In this document: in pieces, positions 1-11,984 of the stretch
How positions within the stretch are numbered: the stretch's first letter is position 1
Layout of the letters: every line of letters begins with the position of its first letter
Origin: Chamaecrista fasciculata
Taxonomy: Eukaryota; Streptophyta; Magnoliopsida; Fabales; Fabaceae
DNA: 64,000 nt
Direction: 5' to 3'
NCBI GenBank assembly: GCA_003254925.1
Contig: QANZ01011845.1
Location: forward strand, 87,735 to 151,734
Made by a program: the position numbers and the translations under genes
The notes under the pieces: model-generated
The model's input: only the letters and a program-made list of their open reading frames with translations
Databases searched by the model: none
What the model was told of the DNA's origin: nothing

Positions 1-310
1 CTATTCAAAAGAAATCTTATGAAAAGGAGAAAAATCTATAATATTAGAATTCTAAAGACCCTTTTATAATTAATTCTTTATGTTTTGATCCCTTTTAGTA
101 AAGGGAAAGGACTTAAACGCATAAGAGAAGACTTTTTGGGAGATTTTTGACATTTTAACTAACATTTGCCGTTAAATCCTAACAGAAAAAAACCTCAGGG
201 TACCAAATCGCTAACGGAGCAAACCACGGGGTACCACATTGCAAAAATTTTTCTTTCAGGGTACCAAAGGGGAACCGCCCCTAACCACAGGGTATCAAAT
301 TGCAATTTAC
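1..310. repeat. dispersed repeat end, inverted relative to 21.7-22.05 kb
   Basis: This segment reads 'CTATTCAAAA...' and runs into phrases such as CAGGGTACCAAA repeated about every 40-60 bases. The same sequence, diverged but colinear, occurs in the opposite orientation at about 21715-22045. A looser relative with GGTACCCTGA phrases lies at 63330-63480. These are copies of one repeat family, probably terminal regions of a MULE-type element. The left end is cut by the window edge. Confidence 0.6.
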
Positions 311-312
311 CC

Positions 313-345
<33 letters not shown>
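313..345. repeat. (AAT)n microsatellite
   Basis: About eleven uninterrupted AAT units follow the repeat above. Confidence 0.9.
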
Positions 346-346
<1 letters not shown>

Positions 347-1640
347 GAGTACTATATATAATTAACTTTCGTCAAACATGACTGAAAGTTCATAAAATTG
401 AAAAGGACAATGAACAAAAGAAGACAAAAAAAAATATAGGTTTGTTTGGATGATTAATCGGGGACAAAGATGTTGGAGGGAAATGTAGGGACGAGAGGAG
501 GGATAAATTACAGTTAAGTCCTAAAAATCCTTCTCTTATTTGTTTAGTAATCAAGAGCTCCTTTAAAATACTTTAATTTGGGATATTTAAAATTTATGAA
601 GGGACAAGGATTAATTCCAATCTAAAACACACTCTTAAAAAAAACAGAGTACCGAAGGAAAGACATTCAAAATTTTGGGTGTGTTGGAATTATTATATAT
701 ATAGTTATGGCAACAAGGAACAATAATACCACCAATTCAATCTGTTTACGAGCTGCAAAATAAGTATTAACTGCTACATAAATCTACAATTGAAGTGATC
801 AAGCTTCAAAAGCCAAATAAATATGATCAGGCTATAAGATGGAAACTTGAATAAAAGCACTTCAATTTTTCTTGAGTTCTTACGTGGCAAGGATATAAAA
901 TGAAAAAAAAGAAAAAATTTCCCATTATCAAGGCTGAAGGAGTAGACAAATGTTTTTCCCAATAAGAGTTCCAGCATATTACATAGCTCCTTTTATTCAC
1001 ATAATTCAAAGCAATTTTAGGAATTTGATCCTTCACATTTTTATTCTCAATATTATTAATGGAGTTAGAGAGAGAAAAAAAGATATATGGATGTTCAAGG
1101 GTTGGGTTGAGTTGGGTTTAGGGCGGGTTGGTTCAAGCTCTATTTTTTTTTTGGCTAGTTGAGTTGGATTAAACTAAAGAAAATAATTGAATTAACTCAA
1201 ACTAAGGTTGATTTGAGTTGAGTTGGCGGCTTGGTACATACTAATTTTTTTTCATTTCTTATATATTTAGATTTTTACAATTTGGTCCCTCTTAAGTTTG
1301 TTTCCTCAATTTGGTCTTTCACAATTTTTTAAAAGGACTAAATCAAGAATAAAAATTTATGAATAGACTAAATTGTAAAAATAATATTATTTGAGAGATA
1401 AAAAAAAATATAATTTCAACTAAATAAAATTTTAATTTTAATTTTGTTTTTTACGAACCAGTAGATTGGTTTGGTTTGAGTGGACTCAATATATTGAAAT
1501 TCACAATCCAACCAAAACCATAATGGCCATAATTTTTAAAATCAAACCAATTCATCAGTGCAACTTAAAACTAACTCAAACTGGTGGGTTGTGTTGGATA
1601 AGTGCATAAATGTGGAGGTTGAAGGACTAAATTGCTCCTA
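346..1640. other. intergenic, AT-rich, no gene seen
   Basis: No coding region is supported. The stretch 1090-1600 carries GGGTTGGGTTGAG-type phrases at the left and complementary AACTCAAAC-type phrases at the right. This suggests an old inverted-repeat element, but its ends could not be fixed. Confidence 0.5.
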
Positions 1641-3340
1641 AGTAGGGTTTTGCTTTTTCTCTCCTCTCTCAAATCTGATTTCTTATTTGGGTTTGCTTTG
1701 GGTTTCTCTAAAGTTGCTTGGATGATGAATTGTTTGATGCATGTAAGATATATGTTTTACTTTATGGATTTTGGTATGATTATTTCTAGAAGAATGCAAG
1801 AAAACTAGTGAGATTGGCATGTTTTGTGCATTCTTGCATCCCTTTAAAGAATTTGGGATTTGTATACAAGAGATAATGCTTCAAAAGTTAAGTTTATAGA
1901 TGCCTAAGTGTTTGTTATTAAATTGTTAATAAAGTTGGTCTGTTGATAAATGAAATAGTATATGATTGAGAAATATGAATGATTATAAAGTATGAGAATT
2001 AGTATATAAAGGTATTGAAAGTCATGCGATGACAAGTATGAAATTGTATGTGATGATAATGTGTAATTGTAATACTGGATGAGTTGATGATTAATGGTTT
2101 GAGATGGATTATCATGTGATTTTTGTATGTCATGATTCACTGGGGGGTGAGTCCCTCCCCGTTTATTCGCGATGAGTATTCGGGTAATGGCTATGGTGGA
2201 TTTCATAGTTGGCCTAAGTGTGAATTCCTTAGGTGACAGGTTGATTGGTATGTGCGCACACCGAGAGACGTCCTAGAAGCCTAGGTCGAGATGACCACTG
2301 TTATTTGATCATGACAATTGTGTTGGGTTACCTATTGTGAGGTATTGGGTGGACGCGATTTGTCACCATCTGCTTTATGGTTTTATGACTTATTATTGTT
2401 ATTGTATTGTTGTGTTGGTATTCTTGTATAGTGGTACTGGCCCCTATATGGATGTAAGGGTTGACCCATGAGTCCTCGCCAGCTTACCAGTTATGCAAGC
2501 ATGGTTTATAATATATTGGTATGATAGTTATCGTGTTTGTACAAAACGGTTAATTATTGATGCATGACTAAATGATTAGTTTACTGTTGATATGTGTATT
2601 ATAAATGTTGTTGTATTAGAAATGCTTGTGTAACCTTTGATTGAAGTCTGTGTTTGAGTGGGGACCGTGGGTTAAGTAGAGAGACTTAAACCCTACTGAT
2701 TATCCCCCAGATTCTCACCCTACAACATTTTTCAGTGTCGTAGTGCAGGTTTCAGGTTCGTCGAGTTTGGGCTGGAAGCTGCTGATGAGGTAGTTTAGTT
2801 GTACTTTCATTGTCTGTTTCTTGAGCTGGGCCCTGTGAGGTTGTTTAGAGGCATAGCCTCATGCCCTCATGTATTTTTGTTTTTTTTTTAGTTCTGAGCT
2901 TTTAAAAGGGTCGTGTAACATTGTTTTTCGTTAGAGTTTTTGTTCCCTCTGCTTTAAAAGTCTAGGACGTTACATTTGGTATCAGAGCTAGTTTGAATAA
3001 GTTCATTTGTAGAGGGTGTTCTCACAGTATGACCTTTGATGAAGTATTGACTCTTACCCCTCGCGGTCCCTGAGGAAAGGGTTGGCCTTGGTGGAGACAC
3101 AGGTCGTAAAAGTAGTGTCTGAGATACACTAGGCGGTCACCCCTAGGTTAGCAGGGTAAGGCGCCTGGTGGGACGTGGGTTCCCCAAATTTGTGTTGGAT
3201 GGATTTCCTCACAATTTGGTATCAGAGCAAATGTTCTGATCAGGCCATGTAGGTTATGTGAGTCCTAAGTTGAGTCTCTGGTGGAATAACCTTGGAGGAG
3301 AGTGTCAATTATTTATTTATGCAAGAGAAGATTATTGAAA
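1641..3340 (+). mobile_element. decayed Ty3-gypsy-like LTR and leader remnants
   Basis: The primer-binding motif TGGTATCAGAGC, complementary to the initiator tRNA-Met 3' end, occurs at 2977-2988 directly after ACGTTACA, the usual position at an LTR end. A second copy lies at 3217-3228 after CCTCACAAT. The preceding 1.3 kb has the GC pattern of a gypsy LTR (segments such as CACCGAGAGACG and AGTGGGGACCGTGGG). No gag or pol frame follows, so this is LTR plus leader only. The left boundary is approximate and the lineage is not determined. Confidence 0.5.
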
Positions 3341-4341
3341 TTGAGTCACAACAAAGTTCATCCCAAATAATTGGACCCCAAGATTCCCTAGCATAAGTAT
3401 TTGGCCCAGAACACTCAGGAAGAGTGTGTTGCTTAGGATTTGGGCCAACTCCTTCTCGTGTATTTGGGTTATCCACTCACAATGCTACTAGCTCAACTCC
3501 TAGAGGCAGTACAGATGACTCAAACAAGATGGCACAGTTAGAGTCACAGTTAAAGGCTGAAACTGAGCTAAGAAAGAAGAAGCGGAGTTGTGTGAAATAT
3601 ATGTTCAAAAACATGTTTGGAAATACAGCTCCACCACCAGAGTTTGCATCAATAATGGATGTTGATGAGGTATATTACTAAAACTATTTATTAAAATACA
3701 CATATTTACATATCAACTTTATTTGTAATTTAATGTTATAATTCATTTTTCAGGAAACTCCAACTAATGTTTGTCCTTCATCTTCATCAAGTCAGGCACC
3801 ATGATCCCTTCTTAGTGTTAGATTTATGTATGGATGGAAAGACTTGAATTTTTTGTTTAATATATATATTGGATAATTATTATATTTTGAGAAATATTTT
3901 AGATTTATTGATTTTCTTATTTAATCTAAAAGCCAATAATCAAATATAAATAACAATAATAAAAGCAAAAATTATAATAATTAAAAAAAAACCTAAAAGG
4001 CATTTAGCAGCGGTTCTCAAAACCGCCACACAATAAAAACACACGGCCAACGTTAATATGCCTGCGTATTTAGCGGCAGTTACAAACCGCCGCAAAATGG
4101 TTCTGGGAAAATAAGTGCGCATTTTTTTCGCGATTACAAACCGCCGCTAAAAGGGAGAAAAACCGCCGGAAACATTTAGCTGTGGTTATTCCAGAGGTTG
4201 ATAAAAATGGTCGCTGAATGATTACGATGTTGTCGATACCGACGATTTTCAGAACCGCCGATATTACATTTAGTGGCAGTTTTACATTTAACCGCCACTA
4301 AATGTCAAAAAAACCACCGCTAAATGACGCATTTTTTGTAC
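3341..4341 (+). mobile_element. CACTA (En/Spm) element 3' part
   Basis: A transposase-associated C-terminal frame (3424-3804) is followed by a terminal region at about 3995-4330 dense in short motifs of the type AACCGCCGCTAAA in both orientations. That is the expected subterminal repeat array of CACTA elements. The segment ends TTTTTTGTACTG, one base off the canonical TTTTTTGTAGTG (inverse CACTACAAAAAA). The 5' part is absent, so this is a truncated, immobile copy. Confidence 0.6.
3424..3804 (+). pseudogene. CACTA-type transposase C-terminal fragment
   Basis: The frame contains a charged segment rich in E, L and K (MAQLESQLKAETELRKKK) followed by MFGNTAPPPEF. This matches the end of the plant Ptta/En/Spm transposase family. 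It runs into a GT at 3670 (GATGAG|GTATAT). A TTTTTCAG|G acceptor at 3754 would add a short exon ending ...SSQAP and a TGA at 3802-3804. This two-exon end is inferred from splice signals and sense of frame. Everything upstream in a normal transposase is missing, so no function is expected. The family call rests on remembered similarity. Confidence 0.5.
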
Positions 4342-4469
4342 TGTTAAATTTTCATTGAGGTCTATTTTTTAGGTTTTTCCATAAACTTCGTAATCAATTT
4401 CAACAAACATAAGATGCAAACTCAACATATATATAAAAGATTTGTCGTTTATTTCACATGGCTTGTGAG

Positions 4470-6288
4470 TCATTTCATATTTATGATATCATTGATAAAA
4501 CGACTCAAATAGGAGTAAGATGATCCTCCTTCCACTAATGCTTTCTTACTTTTATCACTCATTTCCTTCACCTCCCTCCTTATTTCACTATCCTTCTCCA
4601 TCACTTGTTTGATTCCTTTCTCTATTCTCTCTGCACTCAAAATCTCTGTTACACTTGGCTCAGTCCTAAAGTCCAAAGAAATCTCTACAGCCAATTTTAG
4701 CTCATTCACAAGTTCAAATGCATTCATTTGTTGCTCTGCAGTTAACGGCCACGTGGCAATGGGCACACCAAAATACACACTCTCAAGTATAGAGTTCCAA
4801 CCACAATGTGATACAAACCCTCCTATAGCTTGGTGGCCTAGTATTTGTGTTTGTGGGCACCACCCTACGATTCTTCCAATCTTAGACATCCGATCTAAGA
4901 AGCCTTCTGGTAAAATCTCCACAAGGTCTAAGTTAGAGTATTCACCAGGAGATTCCATCCTTGAACAACCATTTGGTGGGGGCTTCCGTAGGGACCACAA
5001 AAAGTGGAGCCCACTGTTCTCGAGAGCACATGCGATTTCCCTCACCTGATTTTTTTTAAGAATGATAAGAAATTCATTCAAAGAAAAATGACGGTGCATT
5101 TCTGATCTCATAACTCTTACTTAGGTCTCAATTTGGTCTTATAATTTTTTTGTTGTATTTTTTGTCTCATAACTTTTTCTCAAGTTGTAGATTTGGTCTT
5201 GTGTTACACTTTTGGTCCTATATCTTTGGTCAGGTTGTAGAATTAGTCTTATATCTTTGGGTCAGGTGCAAAATTAGTCTCATGTCTTTGGGTTAGATGG
5301 GATTGAAGGTGAAACTTTTTACAAAGATATGTGACCAATTATGCAATTCGACCAAATGATATGAGACCAAAAGTGATATATGACCAAATCTGCAACCTGA
5401 GCAAAAAAATGAGACCAAAAATGCACTTTGACTAAAATGGTAAAGTCATACATACAAAGCATATTGATCAAGACAAACAAATAACAATAAATTCCGGTCA
5501 AGAAACTCCTAACGCATATTACATACATAGGAGAGTAATAAAAAATTCAAAAAACAAATAAAAAAGATTTAGATGCATCTCACCTAATCAACGCGTTCAA
5601 AAGAGCCATCAGTTCCAAAGCATAAGAATAGGACTGGCGAAGGAGGTTGATGATCCAACCACTCCAAAATATCCGAATCTAATCGGGTCGGGTTATCATC
5701 TCCCTTCGCAGTTGGGCTTAAAATGGGCCCAACAGGATAAACTGTAACCCCAGACTTGCAAAAGGACCGAATTGCATGAGATTGAATCTCCTCGAACGTA
5801 TTTACTATAAAACCCTCGGCCTTCTTTAGACCTTTAACATGATTGAAGAAAAAAGATTGCCAATCTTTAGCAAGAACTAAACCAGGAAACACCTTGGCAG
5901 GAACTGGATTGACGAAAGTGGGTACTTGTAAGACAATGCCAGAGTCCTTGAAACCAGATTGAGTGGGATCGATGAGTTTTTGTTGAATGAGATGATGAAT
6001 ATGAAGCATGAATCCAAGATCAAAGGCACCAGAAGTGTAGAAGACGAATGAAGGGATTTTAAACTCGTGTGCCACATCGATCATAGTGGTACAAAACATG
6101 TCCACGACGAATCCAGCGAGATTCGAGACGGATTCTTTGACATGAGGCTTGTGGGATTCGATAAGAGATTCAAAGGAAGAAGATGGATGGCTGGACAGAG
6201 GTATTCCTTTTCTCTTGCTCTGTCTCATATTGTGTGGATTTATATATATAATTTGTTTAAGTTCTTGACTGTGCAACAGACAACTCAA
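4470..6288 (-). pseudogene. UDP-glycosyltransferase, UGT71-like, N-truncated and interrupted
   Basis: Two blocks on the minus strand together cover the middle and end of a family-1 plant glycosyltransferase, which transfers sugar from UDP-sugars to small molecules in the cytosol. Block 1 (6288-5584) includes SLIESHKPHVKESVS, DMFCTTMIDVA, FYTSGA and VLFLCFG. Block 2 (5045-4470) holds the PSPG donor-binding box, from [10 protein letters not shown] through [10 protein letters not shown] to the WPLTAEQQ end. The usual first ~90 residues, with the catalytic His and the GHL motif, are absent. Homology starts near SHPSSSFESL, after a non-homologous leader (MSCLLHS...). The blocks are separated by 538 nt (5046-5583) flanked by a 10-bp direct repeat, and block 1 ends in TAG at 5584-5586. 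Group E/UGT71 is inferred from the DMFCTTMIDVA region. A TATA-like stretch lies just upstream of 6230, so transcription is possible, but an active enzyme is not. Confidence 0.8.
5051..5578. mobile_element. insertion splitting the UGT gene, with MITE-like inverted repeat
   Basis: Direct repeats CTCACCTGAT (5041-5050) and CTCACCTAAT (5579-5588) flank the insert and fit a 9-10 bp MULE-type target duplication. Inside, 5105-5432 is an imperfect inverted repeat of phrases like GGTCTCATATCTTT and AAAGATATGAGACC. It is the same family as the elements at 28440-28870 and 35803-36207. Clear terminal inverted repeats at the outer borders were not found, so the insert may be composite. Confidence 0.6.
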
Positions 6289-8900
6289 ACCCTAGGACAA
6301 AACATATGAACTGTAATTTCTAAGACATTAATTGATGGTTTCTTCCCTTAATTAAGAATGAAAATATGATTGTCCTCACACGATGGGAAAGAAAAACCAA
6401 TGATCAGTAAGGGCTTCACGCTTTTGATGGTGCATATAAATATAAATGAACTGAAGAAATAATTTTTCTTTTGACTTGGTATATAAAGAACGAAATTCAT
6501 CCATTGAAGCTTACTAACTAAGAACCGAAAATTAAAGAATAATGGAAATCACACACATGTATGTATATAGCCACTTGTATTAGTATAATATAATTACTTA
6601 AGTAGTGTGAGAGATGGATGGAGTAATAATAACAAATACCAAGTATTTAATCTCTATAAACAAGCTGAGAGTTTAATTTGTAGCAAAAATAATAATAAGG
6701 GAGAGGAATCAAAAGCACTTACAGATATATGCAAAGAATTAAAGAGATATATATCAGAGGGAGAGAAGCAGGGTGACAGAAAGAGGGTGAGCATGCATAG
6801 CTTCAAGCATGAAATTAAGTGAGAGCATGCAAGAAAGTACCATGTGTGCTCACTCTCTTCTGCCACATACTTAATTATTTATCCTTTAAAATGAATAATC
6901 TCCACCACTTTTAAATTAATTATGTGAATTGAATTCATCTAAATTAATGTCTTTTTCATTTGTTTCATTGTCCCTAGTTTTGCCTCCAACTATTTTCCCA
7001 TTCTAATCCCTAGTTTTCCTAAGTTTTAATGCACAGGTATTCTTTCACTTCACAGAAGAAGAATGTCCACTCACTCTAGAATGGGTCAGCCACTTCCTTG
7101 AACTTGATGAAGCTACTCTTCAAGTCTTCTCACTGTGAAACAATTAAAATTTGTTGTATACAATATTAAATTTTGGAGTAATAAACTCTGGTCATATTAT
7201 TCCTATGCTTTCAATGTCTTTGAATGTTTAAAGGAATTATTAATATTGGTGTAGTTATTCCAAAGTCTTGATGTGATAATTTTAACCTCATTTATTGGAT
7301 CACTTGTCCCAACTTCACATATGGGAGGACAAGTACTCTGATTTTATTTTGTGAAGAAATATTGTTAAGGGTGAATGACTTGGGCACTTGGCTAACATTG
7401 ATGATGTGGCTAAATCATTTGGCTAAATGACCCATTCTCAACTTTTTTGTTAATTGAACAGGTCTGGTTTCCCTGATCCTTTCCATTTTGCTCTACTTTT
7501 CTCTACATTGATTTTCTTAATATGGTTCTTATAATTAATTGTGGGATTTAGTTCAAATCTGTTTATATATATACATTGTAGGTCCTGACTCCTAACAATC
7601 TCTAGACTCAATCTGCTTAGTTTTTCCAAGTTAATATACTATTTTCAATTTAATGTTTTACAGGGCTAGTCTGATTTTTAAAGAGAAGAAGAAAGAAGAG
7701 AAAATAAACTAAAATGTCTCTTATTATTTTCTTATTGTTATTCTTGCATTTTGTTAACTTGTAGGTTGAAAGAAGAAAGGAGAAGTGTTCTTTAGGTATA
7801 AATCTATGAATCTTCATCTCTTACGAATTGATTCTCTTGTTTATGAGTGTTTGTGTTCTCTTTAATTTTTTAAGCTGTTAATTTTATACTATTGGAGTTG
7901 GAGAATCTTTTAATTTGGAATTAATCTGAGAATTTAGAGCATTTAAAATGTACAAACTATTAACAAAACTCATGGAGAATCCCTGTTTGATTTTAGCATC
8001 TAGAGAACTGCCATCTTGAAGAACTTGCATGTTCCTACCTCACTAATTTCCTACTTATTGATTTCTTTTGTCATTAAACCATGTCTTGTGATGAGCATAT
8101 GCTACGAAACAATTCCTTTAACTATATTTGAATGAGGTGCTTCTTGATGTATTGGAATATGAGGTGCATGTGGATGTACTAGTTAACTTGAAGCTTGTAA
8201 AGTAGGTATGGTGCAATTGCAAAATAAAACATTTTTTGAGTTTTTGAACAGAACAAAACACTTGTGATTTCTTATTTATGACATTTTAATGTCAATTTTA
8301 GCTCCTTCATGAGATGGAATTAAGCTATTGTTACTCCTCTGTATTTTACAAGGTTGCTATAATAGATTTAAGTTGTTTTGTTAGTATCTCTTGTTTAATA
8401 TAATGAGTATAGAAAGAATGAGTAAAACATATATGACAAATTTGTTCTTTAATTTGTGTCAAATTTCTTGTAGGAGTACTCAAACCTCTTGGAAGATTGA
8501 AAGATTGCTCTAGACATTGAGACTCTCAAATGGACTAAACAACCAAAATAGCTTGGAAGAATTATCATAACTTGTAAATGAATTTGGTAATTTTTTTTAT
8601 ATTTAAACTTCATAGATTCATTTTATTGGACTACATGTATATGAAAGCTGAATTTTATGATAGTTGTACCTGTATTGAATAATCATATGTATTTTACTTG
8701 TTTTTGATGGAGAATAATCTTATGTAATTTAATCTACAATTTTAGTGTATGGGAATGCCATTGGATCTCTTATTTACTCTAATACATATATTTAGTCATT
8801 TTAAATTAGTAGTTGTAATTTTTATATAAAGAATGTCTCATTATGGAGTGAGGCATTTATTTCTTTTTTAAAAAAGAACTATTTTATAGCTAATTGACAA
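6289..8900. other. intergenic, no gene supported
   Basis: No credible coding frame was found on either strand. The AT-rich sequence may include the body of a CACTA element that ends at 9140, but no transposase motif could be read. Confidence 0.5.
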
Positions 8901-8924
8901 CTTTAACTGTGTAATTCGTAATTG

Positions 8925-9140
8925 TTACCCACGGTGAGAACCGTGGCTAATTTGAACTTAGCCACTCTAATAACCGTAGTAAAGGCAATGTTACCACGGT
9001 TACAATTATCGTGGCAAAATCAAAATGCGACGCCCTTGTTAGCCACGGTTTCAGGTACCGTGGTAACATTGGTTTGCTACGATAATTTCCCCACTTAGCC
9101 ACGGTTGAAACCGTGGCTAAACGCCGTTTTTTTTGTAGTA
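8925..9140 (+). mobile_element. CACTA element terminus with CCACGG subterminal repeats
   Basis: At least six copies of an ACCGTGG/CCACGGT motif in both orientations lead to a terminus TTTTTTTTGTAGTA at 9127-9140, close to the canonical CACTA end. The motif differs from that of the element at 3995-4341, so this is a different family. The other end was not located. Confidence 0.65.
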
Positions 9141-9235
9141 TATGTATATGGATGGATTCGTTTCTCCTCTATTAACTATTATGGCACAGAGAAAATGCCA
9201 ACACAGAATGGAGAATTATTTGTTGGACTAATTCT

Positions 9236-9760
9236 CAAATTGGTCCTTTATGTATGGGGTAGATTTTAAATTGGTCTCTAATCTTTCATTTGTTTCATAT
9301 TGACTCTACATGTTTTTATGATGTTTCAAATTGTTCTAGAAAATGTTGAATATAGTCATATCTCTCTCATTTTAAGCTCAAATGTGTCGAATTCAGAATT
9401 ACAAGTACGAGTACTTTGGGATCACCAATAAATGAGCTAGGTCAAATCAAGGCCCAAAAGTGAATAACTCATTTGATGATCGAATAAGTGAAATTAGTCA
9501 TATATATATCTCTTGTTTTACATCTGAATGCGACGAGTTTGAAGCTATGTGTTAACTTTTGATGAGTTCTTTCTTTTTTCAATAAGATCGCTGGCATATA
9601 AAGATCAAATCAAGTTTCGAAAGTTAATTTGGGACCAATTTGAAACATTATAGAAATATGTAAGACCAATTTGAAATAAATGAAAAATAAAACACCTATT
9701 GAAAATCTACTACAGGATCAATTTGAGACTCTAGCTATTGGACATATGAAAAAAAAAATT
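9236..9760. repeat. MITE-like inverted repeat, family A
   Basis: Left-arm phrases (CAAATTGGTCCTTTATG, CATTTGTTTCATATTG) are mirrored on the right (GACCAATTTGAAA, CAATTTGAGACT). The centre has AATGCGACGAGTTTGAAG, also seen at 33130 and related at 59330 and 59480. Boundaries are approximate and no target duplication was confirmed. Confidence 0.5.
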
Positions 9761-10712
9761 GCAATAAAGGACTACTATTTTCAAAATTGCACTCAGTAGT
9801 TGTCTAGTTGATTTTATCCGTATGTGGTCATATATTAGTACCAAAAAAAAAATGGTCATATATTATTATATATTAAATGATGACCTGTAACTAAATATGT
9901 GCCGGTATACGTGTTATTAACTATTATATATGTAGAGAAAAAAAAATTAGAGGATCCATTTCCGTTTATTCATAATGTAAGAGTTGTTTGCCAAAGTTAA
10001 CCAAGCAAAATTACATTTAGAGAGTGATATTGAGAAGAGATTAATGGTAACAAAAAAAAAAGTACTACTTTTGTCTTCAAATTTGACGTTTACTTTTAAT
10101 TTCATCAGCATTTTTTGTGTCAATTTCATACAAAAATTTCAAATTTTAATTAATTTTATCTTTTGACTAATTTATTTTAAAATAATATATTTCATTGTAT
10201 TTTTCTAATTTGAATTAGAATTTAAAATTTTTTTATTAATTTTATTTTTCATGCCATTAAGGCATTAACTACGTATATAGAATTTATCGTTAACATTTAG
10301 TTAAAATAAGAGAAAAGAATAAAATCGATCAAAATATAAAATATTAAAAATAAAATATACAATAAAAGAATATTATGACAAAATTAAAACTTAATGTAAA
10401 ATTTACAGACGAAATGATACTTTTAAAAAACTAGATAATTAACTATCTTCAATGAATATTCCACAAAAGTAAATGGATCGAATGTTGCTGCATTGTGTAA
10501 TTTGTCCTCGCGCCTCTTGCTTGTCATTTTTCAATTTTTTTTATATTGTCATCGTTTTTCATGTTATAAAAAGATTGGAAGGAGAGGGGAAGGGAGGAGA
10601 GAAATTGGAGTGGGAGGGGAAGATAGATTAATCTCCTTCTATTCTCCTCTTTGTTTGGGAGAGGTTTTGAGTGGGTGAAGTTCTTCTGTGCGTAGCTTTG
10701 GGACCCTTCTGT
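9761..10712. other. AT-rich intergenic sequence, no gene seen
   Basis: No coding, RNA or clear repeat structure is supported, apart from homopolymer-rich AT tracts. Confidence 0.5.
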
Positions 10713-11624
10713 GTTTGGCCCAAGAAAAAAAAATTATTTTTGACATACTTTTTTAATTGTTGCATAAATCTCGAAACAAAAAAAAAAAGATTCAACGGCT
10801 ATAAACTAAGGTGCTAAAGTTATAGGTTTTTGTAGCAAAATCCTTTACAAAATAATCGTTTTTCACCGGTCACCATACTGTTGATCATAAATAATAATAA
10901 ATAGGCAAAAGACCCTTTCGTCCCCCTAACGTTTGCGGTATTTTTCAGTTATGCCCCTAACATTTTATTTGTGTCAGTTGTGCCCCCAATGTGAAACGTT
11001 AGTTTCAATTATGCCCCCAATTTTGACTTAATGTTGATGTGTCAATTTTTTTTACTTGTGTGTCAATTTTTTGTTCTTAATTGAATATGTGGCAAGATGA
11101 TTGAATAAACAAAACATCCCTGATTTTTTTTATCCACCATGACATTTTCTACGTGGTATAAGGCTTGCGAAAATGAAGATGTCAAAAAAATTTAGGGTAG
11201 TAATTTTTTGGTTTAGAGAATGTAAATCCACGTAAGAAATGCCATGATGGATAAAAGATAAATCAGGAATGTTTTATTTATCCAGTCATTTTGCCACATA
11301 TTCAATTTAGAACAAAAAATTGACACACAAATAAAATTGGTGGCATAATTAAAACTAACGTTTCACATTGGAGACACAACTGACACAAATGAAACATTAG
11401 GGGTACGAAATAATGTTTTGCCTAATAAATATTTGCATTTGTGTGGATTCCCCATCAACAAAAACATTAAACCCATTAAATTCAATGTACTGTTGGATAC
11501 TTGGAATAATAAATAATAAATAATTTATTTATAAAGTTTGAAATTGAAGTTAATTAAATTATATGATTATTAAATATTAAATTAAAAAAGTATGTCAAAA
11601 ATAATTTTTTTTCTTGGGCCAAAC
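10713..11624. repeat. outer inverted repeat enclosing a MITE, upstream of eIF2B epsilon
   Basis: The sequence from GTTTGGCCCAAG to about 10758 is repeated in inverse orientation at about 11580-11624 (ending CTTGGGCCAAAC). The arms are about 45 bp and nearly perfect. The interval between them contains the 519-bp element at 10904-11422. The right arm lies about 200 bp upstream of the probable eIF2B epsilon transcript start. Confidence 0.7.
10904..11422. mobile_element. MULE-type MITE with perfect 9-bp target duplication
   Basis: TAATAAATA flanks both ends (10895-10903 and 11423-11431). The element begins GGCAAAAG and ends TTTTGCC. The arms carry inverse copies of CAGTTGTGCCCCCAATGTG-like and GTGTGTCAATTTTTTGTTC sequences. 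No coding capacity is present, so this is a non-autonomous element. Confidence 0.85.
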
Positions 11625-11984
11625 TAGATGCTCCGTTGAAGAATATAAAAGAGAAAGATTGGGGTTTGAGCCCAAATTATGTCCTCTTAACCCAACCCAA
11701 AATAAAAGAGAAAAACGGCAAGTCACTATGACGGCGTATTACACAAGTTTCCGGCGGAAGAGAAAATCAAGAGGCTAGGCTAGGCTAGTAGGCTAGAACA
11801 CACTGCGTCTGTCGAGTTTTCATAATCAGTGTTGTCAAGAATTGAAAACCTCAAGTCCCTATACGATTTCTACTGTCTTTTTCGCTACTCTGCCTCCTCC
11901 GTCGTCGGCTTCAGTTCTTCAAGTTGCAGCTTCAGGTCGTCGACTCTTCGTAAAGCTTCAAAAATCGTGAGGTTTTCGGCTTGG

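Noticed and set aside
1904-2206. 100-codon minus-strand frame
   Set aside because: Low-complexity Tyr/Ile/Ser composition in LTR-like sequence; no homology recognised.
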